From contig CAZDHE010000005.1 of assembly GCA_964505305.1 (NCBI GenBank), forward strand, positions 1 to 46,226: a stretch of DNA of 46,226 bases, read 5' to 3'. Numbering within the stretch: the first letter of the stretch is position 1; the number at the start of each line of letters is the position of its first letter. The DNA is from JAXHLG01 sp964505305. Its GTDB lineage: Bacteria; Patescibacteriota; Minisyncoccia; Moranbacterales; DUUL01. Under the pieces are notes generated by a model. That model saw only the letters and a program-made list of their open reading frames with translations, did not search any database and was not told the origin of the DNA. A program made the translations under genes and the position numbers. This document shows positions 25,743 to 34,604 of the stretch, piece by piece.

Positions 25743-26771
25743 CTACGCTTTTTTTAAAGCTTCGGCGGCTTTTTCCGGTTCTATGGCGGAAATCTCCACC
25801 CCGGTAGACAACTCAAATCCCGCCCAGATGGAAGTTTTGGGTAAAATTTCTATATGCCAATGATAATGAGGGTAGTCTCTTCCATCGCAAGGCGCGGTGT
25901 GCAAATAAAAATTATAATCGGGGTTGTTTAAAACCGCGTTGATCTTTCGAATAGCTTCATTTAAAGCCTCTCCGCCGGAGATTTTTTCATCCAAATCAAT
26001 TCTTTCAAAATAAGGGGAGTGCTTTTTGGGCAACACCCAGACCTCAAAAGCTCTCCTGGATGCAAAGGGGCAAAAAGCGATAAATTGATCATTTTCAAAA
26101 ATAATTCTTTTTTTATGCTCTTCTTCCCAGTTTATCATATCACAGTAAACGCACTTGCGATTGGCTTTGTGATAGTCCTCCGCTCCGTTAAGTTCTAATC
26201 TCACATAAGGAGAAACTACCGGAACAGCGGCTAACTGGGAATGAGGATGAAAAATAGAAGCCCCCGCGCTCGGCCCTTCATTATGGAAAATCTCTATAAA
26301 GCGAACAGACTTTTTATTCATCAAGTCCAAATAACGAGTTTGATAAGCGTCTAATATTTCAGCCACCTTGATATTATTCATTGAACCGATTCTTTCGTAA
26401 TGGTCTTTGGTAACGATTACTTCATGATAACCCACTCCATCCATCCAGAAATAAGGTCCTTCTTCTTGATGATTAATTTTTCCTCCCACCGGCCTGGAAA
26501 AAGCCGGATATTTATTGGGAAATACCCTCAATGTCCAATCATCGTCAGAGGTGTTATAAATCAAAACATCCTCTTCTTGACCCGAGGCTTCCGGATCGCA
26601 AAAAAGGCAGTCTTCCGGATCCTCGTCTTGCCTAACTTTGTTTTCATCCTTAAAGTCATCCGGCCTTTTATTCCGGCTATTGGCAATCACCACCCAATCA
26701 CCCGTTACCAAATCTTGTCTTAATTGGGAAAGATTCTTTTTTTGGGTTTTTGTTTTTTTAGGTTTTTCCAT
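25743..26771 (-). CDS. galT: Galactose-1-phosphate uridylyltransferase
   Basis: 342 residues of the HIT-related GalT family. It exchanges UMP between UDP-glucose and galactose-1-phosphate. Zinc-ligand Cys pair CLFC at 55-58, a second CVYC in the C-terminal half, the active-site HPHSQ at 175-179 (nucleophilic His177) and the late HYHWHIEILPK are visible. N-terminal LRQDLVTGDWVVIANSRNKRPDDF is typical of the bacterial and archaeal branch. A UDP-sugar or ADP-sugar phosphorylase cannot be excluded. It complements galE elsewhere in the window. Confidence 0.93.
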   Translation of the reverse strand: MEKPKKTKTQKKNLSQLRQDLVTGDWVVIANSRNKRPDDFKDENKVRQDEDPEDCLFCDPEASGQEEDVLIYNTSDDDWTLRVFPNKYPAFSRPVGGKINHQEEGPYFWMDGVGYHEVIVTKDHYERIGSMNNIKVAEILDAYQTRYLDLMNKKSVRFIEIFHNEGPSAGASIFHPHSQLAAVPVVSPYVRLELNGAEDYHKANRKCVYCDMINWEEEHKKRIIFENDQFIAFCPFASRRAFEVWVLPKKHSPYFERIDLDEKISGGEALNEAIRKINAVLNNPDYNFYLHTAPCDGRDYPHYHWHIEILPKTSIWAGFELSTGVEISAIEPEKAAEALKKA

Positions 26772-26963
26772 AGTTGTTTTTTATTGGTTAAAGCCTTTTT
26801 GGTAATTATAAATCAAATTAGTTATTTAGGCAATCCGGGTTAAATCCCTCAAAACAATTCCCGAAAATCAACTGCCGGCAACTATTGATTAATGACTTGT
26901 CATTTCCTTCGCATTTACCTTATTCACCTCGGTCAAAATTCTCGTCTTTCAATTCTTCTCCCC

Positions 26964-27767
26964 TCACTCTTTATTCCTTGCTTCTTGCTTCTCATTCTTT
27001 ACTTCTTGCCCCCTTTTATCTAACTGATACACTCCTTTAATTAAATTCCATTTCACTTTAAATAAATCCTTAAAAGTACTTAAGTAACCGCTTATGCCCA
27101 CAGTGCTATCTCCACTATCAACCCATTCCACCGGCACTTGTTTAATCTCATAGCCCAATTTCTTGCCGATAATTAGAATTTCAAAATCCAGTCCCCATCT
27201 TTTCACAGTTGTTCTGGGAATAACATCTTCAACAACTTTTTGGGTGAAAATTTTAAAACCGCATTGAGTATCTTTGATTCCATAAAGACCACCGATAAAT
27301 TGTATTAAAATATTTCCAAAATCTCCGGCCAGCTCTTTCCATTTGGGTTGATGAACCTTTATTTCCGATTCTTCTAAATCCCTGGAACCGATAACCATAT
27401 CGGCTCCGTCTCTGATTTCCGGAATAAATCTGTCTAACATAGTTATCGGCGTAGCTCCATCCATATCGGTAAAAAGCCTGTACTTCCCGCGAGCAGCCAA
27501 TAAACCCTCTCTCACGCTATATCCTTTGCCCTTGTTCTCTTTTCTGTCGATAACCTTGGCATTTTTAATTTTAGAAGTATATTTCTTTACCAGCTCAGCA
27601 GTGTTATCTGTTGGTCCGTCCAAAACAACTACTACTTCGTAAGTTTCATCCTTTTTTTCGAAGTATTCTTGAATGGAAACTAAATGATCTCTCATCTGCT
27701 CCTCCCGGGAAGCTTCATTATAAGCGGGGATAACCACCGAAAAACTCGGCTGTAATGAATTTTCCAT
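26964..27767 (-). CDS. Glycosyltransferase family 2 (dolichyl/polyprenyl-phosphate glucosyltransferase-like)
   Basis: 267 residues, GT-A fold. FSVVIPAYNEASR opens it, then VVLDGPTDNT, GKGYSVREGLLAARGKY and the metal-binding TDMDGATP (D101, D103). RDLEESEIKV and RTTVKRWGLDFEIL are found in ALG5/DPM1-like members. Such enzymes make polyprenyl-phosphate-sugars, the donors needed by the GT-C enzyme at 17408-19213. The final 16 residues or so (EVKNEKQEARNKE) are read from dispersed CTTGCTTCTTGCTTCT-type repeat sequence, so the gene has run into a repeat. No membrane helix follows, as in short members. Confidence 0.88.
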   Translation of the reverse strand: MENSLQPSFSVVIPAYNEASREEQMRDHLVSIQEYFEKKDETYEVVVVLDGPTDNTAELVKKYTSKIKNAKVIDRKENKGKGYSVREGLLAARGKYRLFTDMDGATPITMLDRFIPEIRDGADMVIGSRDLEESEIKVHQPKWKELAGDFGNILIQFIGGLYGIKDTQCGFKIFTQKVVEDVIPRTTVKRWGLDFEILIIGKKLGYEIKQVPVEWVDSGDSTVGISGYLSTFKDLFKVKWNLIKGVYQLDKRGQEVKNEKQEARNKE

Positions 27768-27890
27768 TTTATTTGTTCTTAAAGAAAAATAAATTAAACT
27801 AACTTTTTATAAAAATAAAAGCGCACTCTTCGCCCTCCTTTGTCTTGACCAGTCTTTCAATTAAATACCGGGGCTTTTTTTATTTTATCA

Positions 27891-28274
27891 TTATTCTTTT
27901 TTTCTGTCTAACCACGTTTGCAGTATAACCACGGCGGCTTGAGCATCATCCTTTTTGGAAATCATCTTTTTTTGGGCTTCCTTTAACTGGCTTTGAGCCA
28001 TTAAGGTAGAAAAATTCTCATTCTCAAATTCAACTTCCAAGTTTAGCTTTTTGATTTTTTTTAAAATATCAGAAAATCTTTTTTCTTCTTTTCCATAAAT
28101 TGCGCCGAAAATAAGTTTGCTTATTCCATGCTCTTGATTTATTCTCTCAATTTCTCCAATTAAATTTTTGTTTTTAACTTGTTTATAAACGGTAGCAATC
28201 CGATTTTCCTTGTCAGCCCAAGCAATGCCACAGTCCTCCTTTCCCCAGTCAATTCCTATATAATACATAACCAA
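27891..28274 (-). CDS. ruvX: RuvX/YqgF-family nuclease
   Basis: 127 residues, the usual size of YqgF. It belongs to the RNase H-like fold. YYIGIDWGKEDCGIAWAD gives the first acidic residue D9, FENENFSTLMAQ is the middle motif, and SKKDDAQAAVVILQTWLD the final acidic motif. In E. coli YqgF is linked to 16S rRNA 5' processing. Met3 is an equally possible start. The usual ruvX GIDYG is GIDWG here. Confidence 0.8.
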   Translation of the reverse strand: MVMYYIGIDWGKEDCGIAWADKENRIATVYKQVKNKNLIGEIERINQEHGISKLIFGAIYGKEEKRFSDILKKIKKLNLEVEFENENFSTLMAQSQLKEAQKKMISKKDDAQAAVVILQTWLDRKKE

Positions 28275-28399
28275 AAGTTAGAAAGTTAGCCCCGCCCCGG
28301 TCTGCTTAGTAGTAGGCGGGTCAGATAAAAAAGTTTAGAAGCAGTTCCGTAAAAGAAGATTTGTTTAGAAACAACCTTTTTTCCAAAACCTACTTGGAT

Positions 28400-29170
28400 T
28401 TATTCAGTCAATACTTGGCATCCGTTTTCAGTTACCACTATCGTGTTTTCAAAGTGGGCAGACAAATCGCCCTTTTTGGTTATAAAAGTCATACCATCTG
28501 AAGCCACTTTTATTCCAGAGTTTTTCTCATTAACCATAGGCTCTAAAGCTATCACCATACCTTCTTTAAATAACTCTCCGGTGCCGGGCTCACCAAAATT
28601 GGGGATTTGGGGAGGCTCGTGAACGGCTCTTCCCACCCCATGGCCAACCAAACCCTTGACCACAAAAAAACCTTTTTCCTGAACAAATTTTTCAACCGCC
28701 ACTCCATAGTCGCCCAACCGATTTCCGGGCTTTACTTCCCTTAAACCGGTCAGTAAAGCTTCCCTGGTAACTTGTATTAACTTTTGGGATTTTTCCGGAA
28801 TATGCCCGATAGTAAAACTTATGGCCGCATCGGTAAACAAGCCCTTATGTTTAACTCCAATGTCCACTTTTACAATGTCCCCTGTTTTTACAAACCTGTC
28901 CCGGCGAGGCACTCCATGAACTATCTCATTATTAACAGAAACACAAGCCGCCGCGGGAAAAGCCGTAATTCCATCCGGCTTGTAGCTTTTAAAAGACGGA
29001 ACAGCTCCATAACTTGAAATGACACTCTCTGCCGCTTCATTAATTTGGTGAGTGGAAATATTCTGAGAAGCGGCTTTTTTGGCTTCCTCTTTGGCTGCAT
29101 TTAAAGCCTGCCGCAAAATTTTACCGCCTTCTTTGAGCTTGACTAATTCTGATTTCTTGGAAATAATCAT
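28400..29170 (-). CDS. map: Methionine aminopeptidase type I
   Basis: 256 residues. It removes the initiator Met cotranslationally and needs two metal ions. The ligands D103, D114, H177, E210 and E241 are all in place, in VKVDIG, LFTDAA, GHGVG, ALEPM and FENTI. NEIVHGVPR and HEPPQIPN are also typical. The start is 19 bp from the edge of a MITE-like element (29189-29329), so its promoter must lie inside or beyond that element. It is not beside infA, secY or adk, unlike in many bacteria. Confidence 0.97.
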   Translation of the reverse strand: MIISKKSELVKLKEGGKILRQALNAAKEEAKKAASQNISTHQINEAAESVISSYGAVPSFKSYKPDGITAFPAAACVSVNNEIVHGVPRRDRFVKTGDIVKVDIGVKHKGLFTDAAISFTIGHIPEKSQKLIQVTREALLTGLREVKPGNRLGDYGVAVEKFVQEKGFFVVKGLVGHGVGRAVHEPPQIPNFGEPGTGELFKEGMVIALEPMVNEKNSGIKVASDGMTFITKKGDLSAHFENTIVVTENGCQVLTE

Positions 29171-29188
29171 CTATCTTTTAAAATTATT

Positions 29189-29329
29189 ATCTGATGTTAC
29201 GCACATATTTTTGCTCTAATTTGACATAATCACATTTTTTAACTGAAGTTCGACTTCTGCATCCGCAGAATTCGAACTTCCGGCTTTCTCGTAAAAGGAC
29301 TGCTTTATTAAGTGCGCTTAACATCAGTT
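29189..29329 (-). mobile_element. MITE-like element, copy 3
   Basis: About 141 bp between ATCTGATGTT and AACATCAGTT, with the inner palindrome GAAGTTCGACTTC / GAATTCGAACTTC. The right half matches copy 1, so it lies in the same orientation as that copy. It sits directly upstream of map. Confidence 0.82.
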
Positions 29330-29960
29330 ATTATTTAAAAAAGCTTTTTAAAATAATAGCCTTGAACAAAGCTAACTATCTTAAATTGGAAAATTAAATT
29401 TTCCTTATGTTTTACCGAAGAACCTTGGAAGATCCTCTCCAACTCTCCTTTGTGAAAGGAGGGAATCATGGATCTCTCTCAACTTCCATTTGCAAAAGAG
29501 GAGAACTACCTATTCCTTTAAAAAAGCATTCTTCTCCAAGTTTCCTTCCCTCCTTCTTAACAATCTTTCTCTATACTTTTTTCTTAAAGAAGCTTTTCCG
29601 AATCCCTTCTATTTTTTAAAGAGGCTTTTCTGGTTTCTCTCTTAAAAAACCTCATCTTTATCCCCCATTACCAAGTTAACCTATCCGCTTTTCCCTTCCT
29701 TAATCTTAAAAGGCAGTGCTTTTTGGACCTTCTTAAATAACTTCTTCTTACCCTCCCCTCTTAAAGAATTTCTCTGGATCTCTCCCTTTCTTAAAGGACA
29801 TCTTCTGTATCTCCTCTTTTCTTAAAAGACTTTTTCTGTATTTCCCCCTTTCTTAAAGGGGGATTAAGGGGGATTTATAAAAAAAATTTCTTAATTAGGA
29901 TTTTAATTTAGCGAAAAAACCGGAAAACAATTTTGTTTTTGACTCAATAAAGCATCGCCG
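29330..29960. repeat. Low-complexity repeat stretch between map and tRNA-Leu
   Basis: No gene. It is built of CT-rich units on the plus strand in which the palindrome CCTTTCTTAAAGG (and CTTTTCTTAAAAG) recurs several times, ending near 29870 with CTTTCTTAAAGGGGG followed by GATTAAGGGGGAT. Short frames in this stretch are repeat noise. Confidence 0.65.
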
Positions 29961-30044
29961 TGCCTCGGGAGAGAATCGAACTCTCATGGGATTACTCCCA
30001 CGCGATTTTGAGTCGCGCGCGTCTACCAGTTCCGCCACCGAGGC
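29961..30044 (-). tRNA. tRNA-Leu(CAA)
   Basis: Class II tRNA of 84 bases on the minus strand. The acceptor is GCCTCGG/CCGAGGC with discriminator A. The anticodon stem CGCGA/TCGCG has loop CTCAAAA (anticodon CAA), the variable arm is TGGGAGTAATCCCA, and the T-arm GAGAG/CTCTC has loop TTCGATT. CCA is not encoded. It reads UUG. Confidence 0.95.
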
Positions 30045-30118
30045 TTTAATCAATTACTTTTTGCCGGTTTGCGGCCGGCCTAAAAATTACTCACACAACA
30101 AAAAACCCAATCAAGAAA

Positions 30119-30148
30119 GGCTTTTTGCGCAAAATAAAGCCGTTTTTT
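30119..30148. terminator. Hairpin terminator between tRNA-Leu and a membrane protein gene
   Basis: GGCTTT (30119-30124) pairs with AAAGCC (30136-30141), followed by GTTTTTT on the plus strand; the reverse reading is followed by TTTCTT. It probably ends the minus-strand transcript from 30295-30807 and could work both ways. Confidence 0.6.
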
Positions 30149-30294
30149 ACTTAATCGGGAAAACCTGATGGTTTATTAAAATCAAAGAGGGGATGTAGGC
30201 TTTTCCTTATTAAAAATGTTACTTTATATAAAAGTTTTTGTCAATGCAATCATGGTAATCGCACTTTAAATTTTCCGATTAAATACTTCGGAAA

Positions 30295-30807
30295 CTAAAA
30301 GCGGGAAAGAGAGTCTTCGAATAAGTTTTTATCCCTCCTATAAATCTCTTTTTGATTTTCCGTAATTTGCTCCTGTTGTAAAAAATTCTCCAACGTTCTA
30401 ATATATCTTTGACCATCAATGAAGATCCTTCTTACATTAACAATTCTTTCAAGATATTCTTGGTCAGAAAAATGAAAATATTTTAAACTAAAATCTCCTT
30501 TTTGCTTAAAATACAAAACCTCCAAATTAAATAATTTTTCCTCGAGATTGCGAACCTCTTTTAACAATCCTTTCTTGCTTGGCCAATCCTCCCAATCCCC
30601 TTTTTCCATTTTTTGTTTGATGTTTAAATAGCTAATTTCTGCCTGATTTAAAACCAACCGGCTCTTGGCATAAAAAGCTTTCTTTTCCGTCTCAACCACG
30701 ACAAAAATCAAAATCAAAATCAAAACTGCGCAAAAACCAATGCCCATATAAAAATAAATCTTTTTTGCCACCGCAAACGGAAGCTTTTTTCTTTTTTTAA
30801 ACAACAT
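30295..30807 (-). CDS. Hypothetical one-pass membrane protein, 170 residues
   Basis: Not recognised. A Lys-rich N-terminus (MLFKKRKKLP) is followed by one hydrophobic helix at about 19-39 (FYMGIGFCAVLILILIFVVV). A Lys/Glu/Gln-rich body then looks largely coiled-coil (LNQAEISYLNIKQKMEKGD, then EVRNLEEKLFNLEVLY). The outside or inside location of the body cannot be decided. It sits downstream of the cyclophilin gene on the same strand with a 54-base gap. Confidence 0.65.
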   Translation of the reverse strand: MLFKKRKKLPFAVAKKIYFYMGIGFCAVLILILIFVVVETEKKAFYAKSRLVLNQAEISYLNIKQKMEKGDWEDWPSKKGLLKEVRNLEEKLFNLEVLYFKQKGDFSLKYFHFSDQEYLERIVNVRRIFIDGQRYIRTLENFLQQEQITENQKEIYRRDKNLFEDSLSRF

Positions 30808-30861
30808 TTTAAAAAGATTACTTTTTCTAAATAACCCGGCTCTATAAATTTTATGAGCTAC

Positions 30862-31647
30862 TTAATTCAGCTCAATAGATTCAATAAAAATAATTTCTAA
30901 GGGGTAATTCGCGCCATCAGTTTGTACTTTTTCAATTTTTTCCACCACCTCCATACCATCAACAATTTCTCCAAAATTGGTATGTTTGCCATCAAGCCAA
31001 GGCACTTCTTCGGCGGTAACAATAAAAAACTGAGAGCCATTGGTGTTAGGCCCTGAATTAGCCATAGCCAAGGAACCTTTAAGTAGTTTTTTATCGTTTA
31101 TTTCATCATCAAATTCATATCCCGGTCCCCCTCTGCCATCATCAGATTTATTATCATCTTTGGAGTTGGGGTCTCCGGATTGAATCATAAAACCTTCAAT
31201 TACCCGGTGAAACTTGACTTCCTCATAAAAACCCGCCTCTGCTAATTTCAAAAAATTAGCCACTGTCTTTGGCGCTTCTTTATTATAGAGCTCAACCTTT
31301 ATATCTCCCAGATTAGTTTTGATTATAGCTTTTTCATATTTTTGGTTATAATTTTCAATTTCTTCTTGAGAGGGGAATTTTATTTTTTCAAAAGAAGAAA
31401 GGTCCTTGGAAGTAATTTCTTGAGTTTGTTTCGATGAAGATTGTTTCTTTTTTTCTTCTATTCTTTTTTCGGCTTTTTCTCCAGCATCCTGCGTCAATTC
31501 TTGAGCCCTCTCTTGAATTTGCTGAGAATTATTTTCGATTTCTTGAGCTGCTTGATTGGGCTCTTCTATCTTTTGACTTGTGCCGCAACCGGATAAAAAC
31601 AATGTCGCCAAGACCAAAAAAACGATTTTTTTCTTTATCATTTCCAA
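30862..31647 (-). CDS. Lipoprotein cyclophilin-type peptidyl-prolyl isomerase
   Basis: 261 residues. A lipoprotein signal peptide (MEMIKKKIVFLVLATLFLSGC) has its lipobox Cys at 21. A Glu/Gln/Lys-rich linker (about 25-100) leads to a cyclophilin domain (about 105-261). That domain shows FHRVIEGFMIQSGDPN with the active-site Arg, GPNTNGSQFFI and LDGKHTNFGEIVDGMEVV. It would assist folding of exported proteins such as the Cys-rich and beta-domain proteins in this window. The long charged linker would hold the domain away from the membrane. The first or second Met could serve as start. Confidence 0.93.
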   Translation of the reverse strand: MEMIKKKIVFLVLATLFLSGCGTSQKIEEPNQAAQEIENNSQQIQERAQELTQDAGEKAEKRIEEKKKQSSSKQTQEITSKDLSSFEKIKFPSQEEIENYNQKYEKAIIKTNLGDIKVELYNKEAPKTVANFLKLAEAGFYEEVKFHRVIEGFMIQSGDPNSKDDNKSDDGRGGPGYEFDDEINDKKLLKGSLAMANSGPNTNGSQFFIVTAEEVPWLDGKHTNFGEIVDGMEVVEKIEKVQTDGANYPLEIIFIESIELN

Positions 31648-31659
31648 TAAAATTATTGT

Positions 31660-32229
31660 TTAAATACTATTTTTTTTGTTGTTGCTTTTAGCCAGCTTTT
31701 TAAAACTCTCTTCCCACGAAGCTTGCTTCTGAAAATCAAAAAGGCAATTAACGACATAGTAGCCTTTTTTGCGTTTTATAATGTAAGCATACTCAAGAAC
31801 TTCTATAATATTCTCAAAGGAAAGGCATCTTTTTAACTTTTTCACGGTTTTTTTATCCAAAGGCAGCCTTTGCAAAAAATCCGTCGCGTGATCCATTTCA
31901 TAACTTTTAATATCTAAATCGAAATCACCCCGTCTTATTTTTATTAATATCTTGATTTTCTTAATCAATCCCTTTATCAAAATTAAAAAAATGGCCGCGG
32001 GTAAAAATTCCAAAAAGGCAAAAAACATAACAGCCTCTAAGTACAAAAGCTCCCAATTACTACCTCCAAAATCAACTCTATCTGAAGTCAACAAAATGTA
32101 ATTTATATAAAAGACAGGAATGATTAAGAACAAAATAAGAACAATATTAAACAAAAAAGAATAAAAAAATTCATCTCTATACTCGTCTATTCTATTTTTT
32201 ATTTCTTTTTTAAGTTTTCTTCTGTTCAT
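31660..32229 (-). CDS. Hypothetical membrane protein, 189 residues
   Basis: Unrecognised. A basic N-terminus (MNRRKLKKEIKNRIDEYRDE) is followed by two hydrophobic segments at about 24-47 and 65-88. A soluble tail of about 100 residues contains SYEMDHATDFLQRLPLDKKTVKKLKR and a beta-like end EYAYIIKRKKGYYVVNCLFDF. It ends 13 bases before the cyclophilin gene, which suggests a shared transcript. Function unknown. Confidence 0.65.
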   Translation of the reverse strand: MNRRKLKKEIKNRIDEYRDEFFYSFLFNIVLILFLIIPVFYINYILLTSDRVDFGGSNWELLYLEAVMFFAFLEFLPAAIFLILIKGLIKKIKILIKIRRGDFDLDIKSYEMDHATDFLQRLPLDKKTVKKLKRCLSFENIIEVLEYAYIIKRKKGYYVVNCLFDFQKQASWEESFKKLAKSNNKKNSI

Positions 32230-32370
32230 TCTTTGTTTTTTATTAAACTGGCAATATAAAAACTATATCTCTGCTATTGCTTTCTTGAAAGCCTTTTTTT
32301 TAAGTATAGCAAGAAAATGAAATTCGGGAAATAAGACTTTGATGTAAAATCAATAAACGCCCATTTTTAT

Positions 32371-32399
32371 TTGACTTTTTTTCTTTTTTTAAATAAACT
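32371..32399 (+). promoter_or_regulatory. Sigma70-type promoter of typA
   Basis: TTGACT (32371-32376), a 17-base T-rich spacer and TAAACT (32394-32399). A start near 32406 gives a leader of about 54 bases that holds a terminator hairpin. Confidence 0.75.
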
Positions 32400-32417
32400 A
32401 TGGTAAGTGGCTGAAAT

Positions 32418-32440
32418 CTGCCGCCTTGTGGCAGTTTTTT
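32418..32440 (+). terminator. Intrinsic terminator/attenuator in the typA leader
   Basis: CTGCC (32418-32422) pairs with GGCAG (32430-32434) and six T follow. It lies between the promoter and ATG 32460, so a transcript from that promoter must pass it. Confidence 0.7.
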
Positions 32441-32459
32441 ATTTGCAAATAAAATTATT

Positions 32460-34247
32460 ATGGAAATTAGAAATATTGCTATTATCGCTCACGTTGACCA
32501 TGGAAAAACAGCAATCACGGATGCTATTATGAAACAAACCGGCACGGTCAGTAAAGATTTGAGCATGGATAACAACGATTTAGAAAAAGAACGAGGGATC
32601 ACTATTTATTCAAAAAATACTTCTGTTATCTACCAAGGAAGCAAGATTAATATTGTTGACACCCCCGGGCATATGGACTTTGGCTCCGAAGTGGAAAGAG
32701 TTTTAAGAGCTATCGACAGCGTCGTCTTAGTAGTTGACGCTCAAGAGGGCCCTATGCCGCAAACCAGGTTTGTCCTTAAAAAATCCCTGGAACTTGGATT
32801 AAAGCCGATTGTAGTAATCAACAAAATCGACAAACAAGCCGCCCGCCCTCAAATAGTCCAGGAAAAGATATTTGAGTTATTTTTCGATCTCGGCGCCACA
32901 GACGAACAATTAGACTTCCCTACGGTTTACTCCATCGGCAGAGACGGCATTGCCAAATTAAATCTCGAAGATGAATCCGACAATCTTACTCCTCTACTTG
33001 ACAGTATAATAAAACACACTCCTCCGGCGCCTCAGAATAGTGACAAACCGCTTAAAATGCAGACTTTTAATCTTGATTACGACGACTTCCTGGGAAGGCT
33101 GGCCATAGGACGCATTCACGAGGGAACAATCAAAAACGGTCAAAATTTAATAGTTAAGAAAAAAGATGAAACTGTAGAACAGGGAAAAGTGGTTAAATTA
33201 TTCACTTTTGAAGGAACTAACCGGAAAAACGTAGAGAAAGCGGAAGCCGGCGATATTGCCATGGTATCCGGTTTTTCCAATATAAACATAGGAGAAACTA
33301 TTTGCGAAAACAAAGAACAAGCATCTTTGCCGAGAATAGAAGTCGATAATCCGACAATTTCCTTGCGATTTCTTGTTAATGATTCGCCTTTTGCCGGCAA
33401 GGAGGGTAAATTTGTAACAGGCCAGCAAATCAGAGAAAGGCTTAAAAAGGAATTGGAAGTTAATGTGGGACTAAAGATTGATTTTTCTTCAGCCGAATAC
33501 GCCTCTGTTTCCGGCCGAGGAGAATTGCATATTGCCGTCTTGCTTGAAAATATGAGAAGAGAAGGTTATGAAATCCAAGTCTCCCAACCCCAGGTTATAA
33601 CCAAAGAAATAAATGGCATAAAGAATGAGCCCTATGAAGAGGTCACTGTAGATGTTCCCGCCGAGATGGCCGGCGCCATTATTGAAAAACTCGGCAAAAG
33701 AAAAGCCCAGATGCTTGATATGAAAAACGAAGGCAAAAGAACGAGAATTATTTTTGAGATTCCAACCAGGGGACTTTTGGGATATCGAGGTCAATTTATT
33801 ATTGACACCAAAGGTGACGGAATAATGTGCTCCAGAGTAACCGGTTTCAAACCCTGGGCCGGAGAAATCCAAAAGAGAGAAACCGGGTCAATGATTTCGG
33901 CGGTTTCCGGAAAAGCCTTGGGTTACTCCTTGGCCAACCTGCAAGAAAGAGGCGCTTTGTATATACATGCCAGCACGGAAGTTTATGAAGGCCAAGTGAT
34001 AGGCAATACCGCCCGAGGTGACGAAATGACAGTCAACCCCACCAAAGGCAAACAGCTTACCAATGTCAGGGCCGCCGGAAGTGATGACGCTATTCAGCTT
34101 ATTCCGCCTATAGAGCTCAACATTGAAAGAGGTATCGAAACAATGAGTGAAGATGAATATTTAGAAATAACTCCAAAAAGCATTCGGCTACGTAAAAAAT
34201 ATTTAACCGAAACAGAAAGAAAGAAGAATCAAAGATCAAACCTTTAA
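32460..34247 (+). CDS. typA: Translational GTPase TypA/BipA
   Basis: 595 residues, the usual length. It binds ribosomes and aids 50S assembly and adaptation to cold or stress. GTPase motifs: G1 AHVDHGKT (10-17), G2 region ERGITI (44-49), G3 DTPGHMD (67-73), G4 NKID (121-124). The C-terminal TypA-specific domain has ELHIAVLLENMRREGYE, PTRGLLGYRGQF and the terminal KGKQLTNVRAAGSDDA. It has its own promoter and a hairpin-T-run leader, unusual for a constitutive housekeeping gene. It lies between minus-strand genes and is monocistronic. Confidence 0.97.
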   Translation: MEIRNIAIIAHVDHGKTAITDAIMKQTGTVSKDLSMDNNDLEKERGITIYSKNTSVIYQGSKINIVDTPGHMDFGSEVERVLRAIDSVVLVVDAQEGPMPQTRFVLKKSLELGLKPIVVINKIDKQAARPQIVQEKIFELFFDLGATDEQLDFPTVYSIGRDGIAKLNLEDESDNLTPLLDSIIKHTPPAPQNSDKPLKMQTFNLDYDDFLGRLAIGRIHEGTIKNGQNLIVKKKDETVEQGKVVKLFTFEGTNRKNVEKAEAGDIAMVSGFSNINIGETICENKEQASLPRIEVDNPTISLRFLVNDSPFAGKEGKFVTGQQIRERLKKELEVNVGLKIDFSSAEYASVSGRGELHIAVLLENMRREGYEIQVSQPQVITKEINGIKNEPYEEVTVDVPAEMAGAIIEKLGKRKAQMLDMKNEGKRTRIIFEIPTRGLLGYRGQFIIDTKGDGIMCSRVTGFKPWAGEIQKRETGSMISAVSGKALGYSLANLQERGALYIHASTEVYEGQVIGNTARGDEMTVNPTKGKQLTNVRAAGSDDAIQLIPPIELNIERGIETMSEDEYLEITPKSIRLRKKYLTETERKKNQRSNL

Positions 34248-34604
34248 GCTTAAGGCTATAACCAAAAATCAAAATCCGAGCTTTCCTTTAAATTCAAAGG
34301 TCACTCTTTGAATCACGATAAGTCACCGCTCCAACAGAAATAGAAGACCAGATAAAGTAAAAACTCGTTTACCGGCATAATCTTCACGAGTCAACTCTCA
34401 CTCCTGTTTTCAGACTAAGCTTAAATCAAAAAATCATCTCCAATAAAATTAGCGCGCAAAACGAAAATTTCCATTTTTAAGAGACTGTGTCCAAACACCA
34501 TTTCGTTACTAAATTTCTAATTTTTTAGATAAATTTTTCAAACAATTTTTGTCCCGAGTACTCGGGATAGCAGAGCTTAGACAAAAAAATTTGGAAAATT
34601 TAGT
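34248..34604. repeat. Intergenic gap after typA with large inverted repeat
   Basis: No gene. From about 34504 an inverted repeat GTTACTAAATTT ... AAATTTAGTAAC (end near 34607) encloses a second pair, CAATTTTTGTC / GACAAAAAAATTTG, and the central palindrome CCCGAGTACTCGGGA (34553-34567). The right end overlaps the start of the MITE-like element at 34605. Confidence 0.65.

Noticed and set aside
29407..29880. CT-rich repeats that could suggest a CRISPR array or a repeat gene
   Set aside because: The units are imperfect, unevenly spaced and short, with no constant repeat-spacer pattern and no cas genes.
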